Assembly: GCF_001619955.1 (NCBI RefSeq)
Contig: NZ_LQQO01000063.1
Span: forward strand, 62,001-126,000
Length of the DNA: 64,000 bases
Reading direction: 5' to 3'
From: Sphingomonas hankookensis
GTDB lineage: Bacteria > Pseudomonadota > Alphaproteobacteria > Sphingomonadales > Sphingomonadaceae
Made by a program: the position numbers and the translations under genes. Positions 63,463-64,000 of this stretch are shown piece after piece. Numbering within the stretch: the stretch's first letter is position 1; every line of letters begins with the position of its first letter. The notes under the pieces were generated by a model that was given only the letters and a program-made list of their open reading frames with translations, was not told the DNA's origin and did no database searches.

Positions 63463-63887
63463 CAGTCCATCCGTACCTTACCCCGCCCCGCCTTCACCTG
63501 CGACCGCCCCTTCTTCGCGTCCACCCGCCGCACCTGCGATGCCATGGTCGGCTTGGTCGCGCGGCGCTTCTTGGGCACGATCGTCGCCTCGCGGATCAGT
63601 TCGAACAGCCGCTCGCGCACCTCGCGCCGGTTCATCTCCTGCGACCGCGACGCATCGGCGCGCAGCGTCAGCACGCCCTCCTTGGTCAGCCGCGACCCCG
63701 CCAGCACCGCCAACCGATGCTTGACCGCGTCCGGCAGCCCCGGCGAAGCGACCACGTCGAAGCGCAGCAGCACCGCGCTGTCGGTCGTGTTGACATGCTG
63801 CCCGCCCGGCCCCGACGCGCGGGTGAAGCTTTCGACCAGTTCGCCGCTGTCGATCGAAATCGACCGGGTGATCGGGATGCGCGGCAC
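63462..63887 (-). CDS. arfB: alternative ribosome-rescue peptidyl-tRNA hydrolase ArfB
   Basis: A 141-residue class I release-factor-like protein. The catalytic GGQ (residues 28-30) lies in TRASGPGGQHVNTTDSAV. The C-terminal tail is strongly basic (PKKRRATKPTMASQVRRVDA and following), as needed to probe the empty mRNA channel of stalled ribosomes. The start is GTG 63887, immediately after the stop of the preceding gene. Frees stalled ribosomes lacking a stop codon. Confidence 0.93.
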   Translation of the reverse strand: MPRIPITRSISIDSGELVESFTRASGPGGQHVNTTDSAVLLRFDVVASPGLPDAVKHRLAVLAGSRLTKEGVLTLRADASRSQEMNRREVRERLFELIREATIVPKKRRATKPTMASQVRRVDAKKGRSQVKAGRGKVRMD

Positions 63888-64000
63888 CTACGCCTCGTCG
63901 AACCCCGCCGCGACGAAGCTGCGCGGCCATGGCGCGGTCACATCGATCGCCGGCTTGTTGTCGCGCGGGACCATCAGCCCGATGGCGTGCAGCAGCATGC
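63888..64000 (-). CDS. C-terminal fragment of an unidentified gene (cut by window edge)
   Basis: The last 37 codons of a reading frame that enters from beyond position 64000 and stops with TAG directly before the arfB GTG, so the two are probably co-transcribed. The visible end contains HAIGLMVPRDNKPAID and FVAAGFDEA. Too short to name. Confidence 0.55.
   Translation of the reverse strand, partial: MLLHAIGLMVPRDNKPAIDVTAPWPRSFVAAGFDEA

Noticed and set aside
1..64000. Prophage, insertion sequence, tRNA or rRNA genes
   Set aside because: No transposase, integrase, phage structural gene, tRNA cloverleaf or rRNA segment was recognised in any gap.

Overview
The window is a GC-rich alphaproteobacterial chromosome segment, most likely from a Sphingomonas-type member of the Sphingomonadaceae. 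This is judged from gene content and style: a large TonB-dependent receptor beside tryptophan-halogenase-like genes, a UPF0262 protein, a DUF2336 protein paired with a PAS histidine kinase, an RcnB/glycine-zipper protein, many 4-nt ATGA/GTGA start-stop overlaps, and palindromic intergenic repeats. No rRNA, tRNA, phage, insertion sequence or CRISPR array was seen.

Region 1 (1-17111) is an accessory carbon-uptake island. A leftward operon runs from an MFS nucleoside/sugar symporter through two sugar isomerase/epimerase-type proteins, a Gfo/Idh/MocA oxidoreductase, a c-type cytochrome, another TIM-barrel isomerase and a DUF1080 hydrolase to a gluconate-2-dehydrogenase-subunit-3 protein. It ends in a GMC oxidoreductase cut by the window edge. 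This set matches a periplasmic 3-keto-glycoside pathway: C3 oxidation of a glycoside, hydrolysis of the keto-glycoside, then cytoplasmic processing. Upstream lies a second leftward operon of four tryptophan-halogenase paralogues, one of which has lost the catalytic signature. A divergent, long TonB-dependent receptor follows. Similar LacI-type palindromes precede the MFS operon and the receptor.

Region 2 (17252-27225) is housekeeping: dnaB, UPF0262, a GH25-like protein without catalytic acids, cytidine deaminase, a MerR regulator with a clear palindromic operator, dCTP deaminase, comEC, gltX (probable TTG start) and gltA.

Region 3 (27491-38683) is a complete rightward chemotaxis operon: STAS protein, CheY, CheA, CheW, membrane MCP, second CheW, soluble poly-HAMP MCP, CheR, CheB. 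It ends in an unfamiliar 565-residue protein that combines a CheZ-like D-x-x-x-Q motif, a degenerate receptor-tip segment and an acidic C-terminal tail. No canonical cheZ is present, so this is the best candidate here for an undescribed component.

Region 4 (38744-46712) holds a heme oxygenase, a TetR regulator, a histidine-kinase-like protein whose phospho-acceptor His is replaced by Arg and which is coupled to a DUF2336 protein, a nucleotidyltransferase-like/membrane fusion, anmK, tyrS and a small DMT transporter.

Region 5 (46974-64000) holds recG, sdhE, mfd, a lower-GC beta-propeller-like orphan, a porin, a pyruvate dehydrogenase E2/E3 operon with a thioesterase, a universal stress protein, a possible small RNA ending in a strong terminator, an M28 peptidase, an RcnB-like protein, msrC, arfB and the tail of an unidentified gene.
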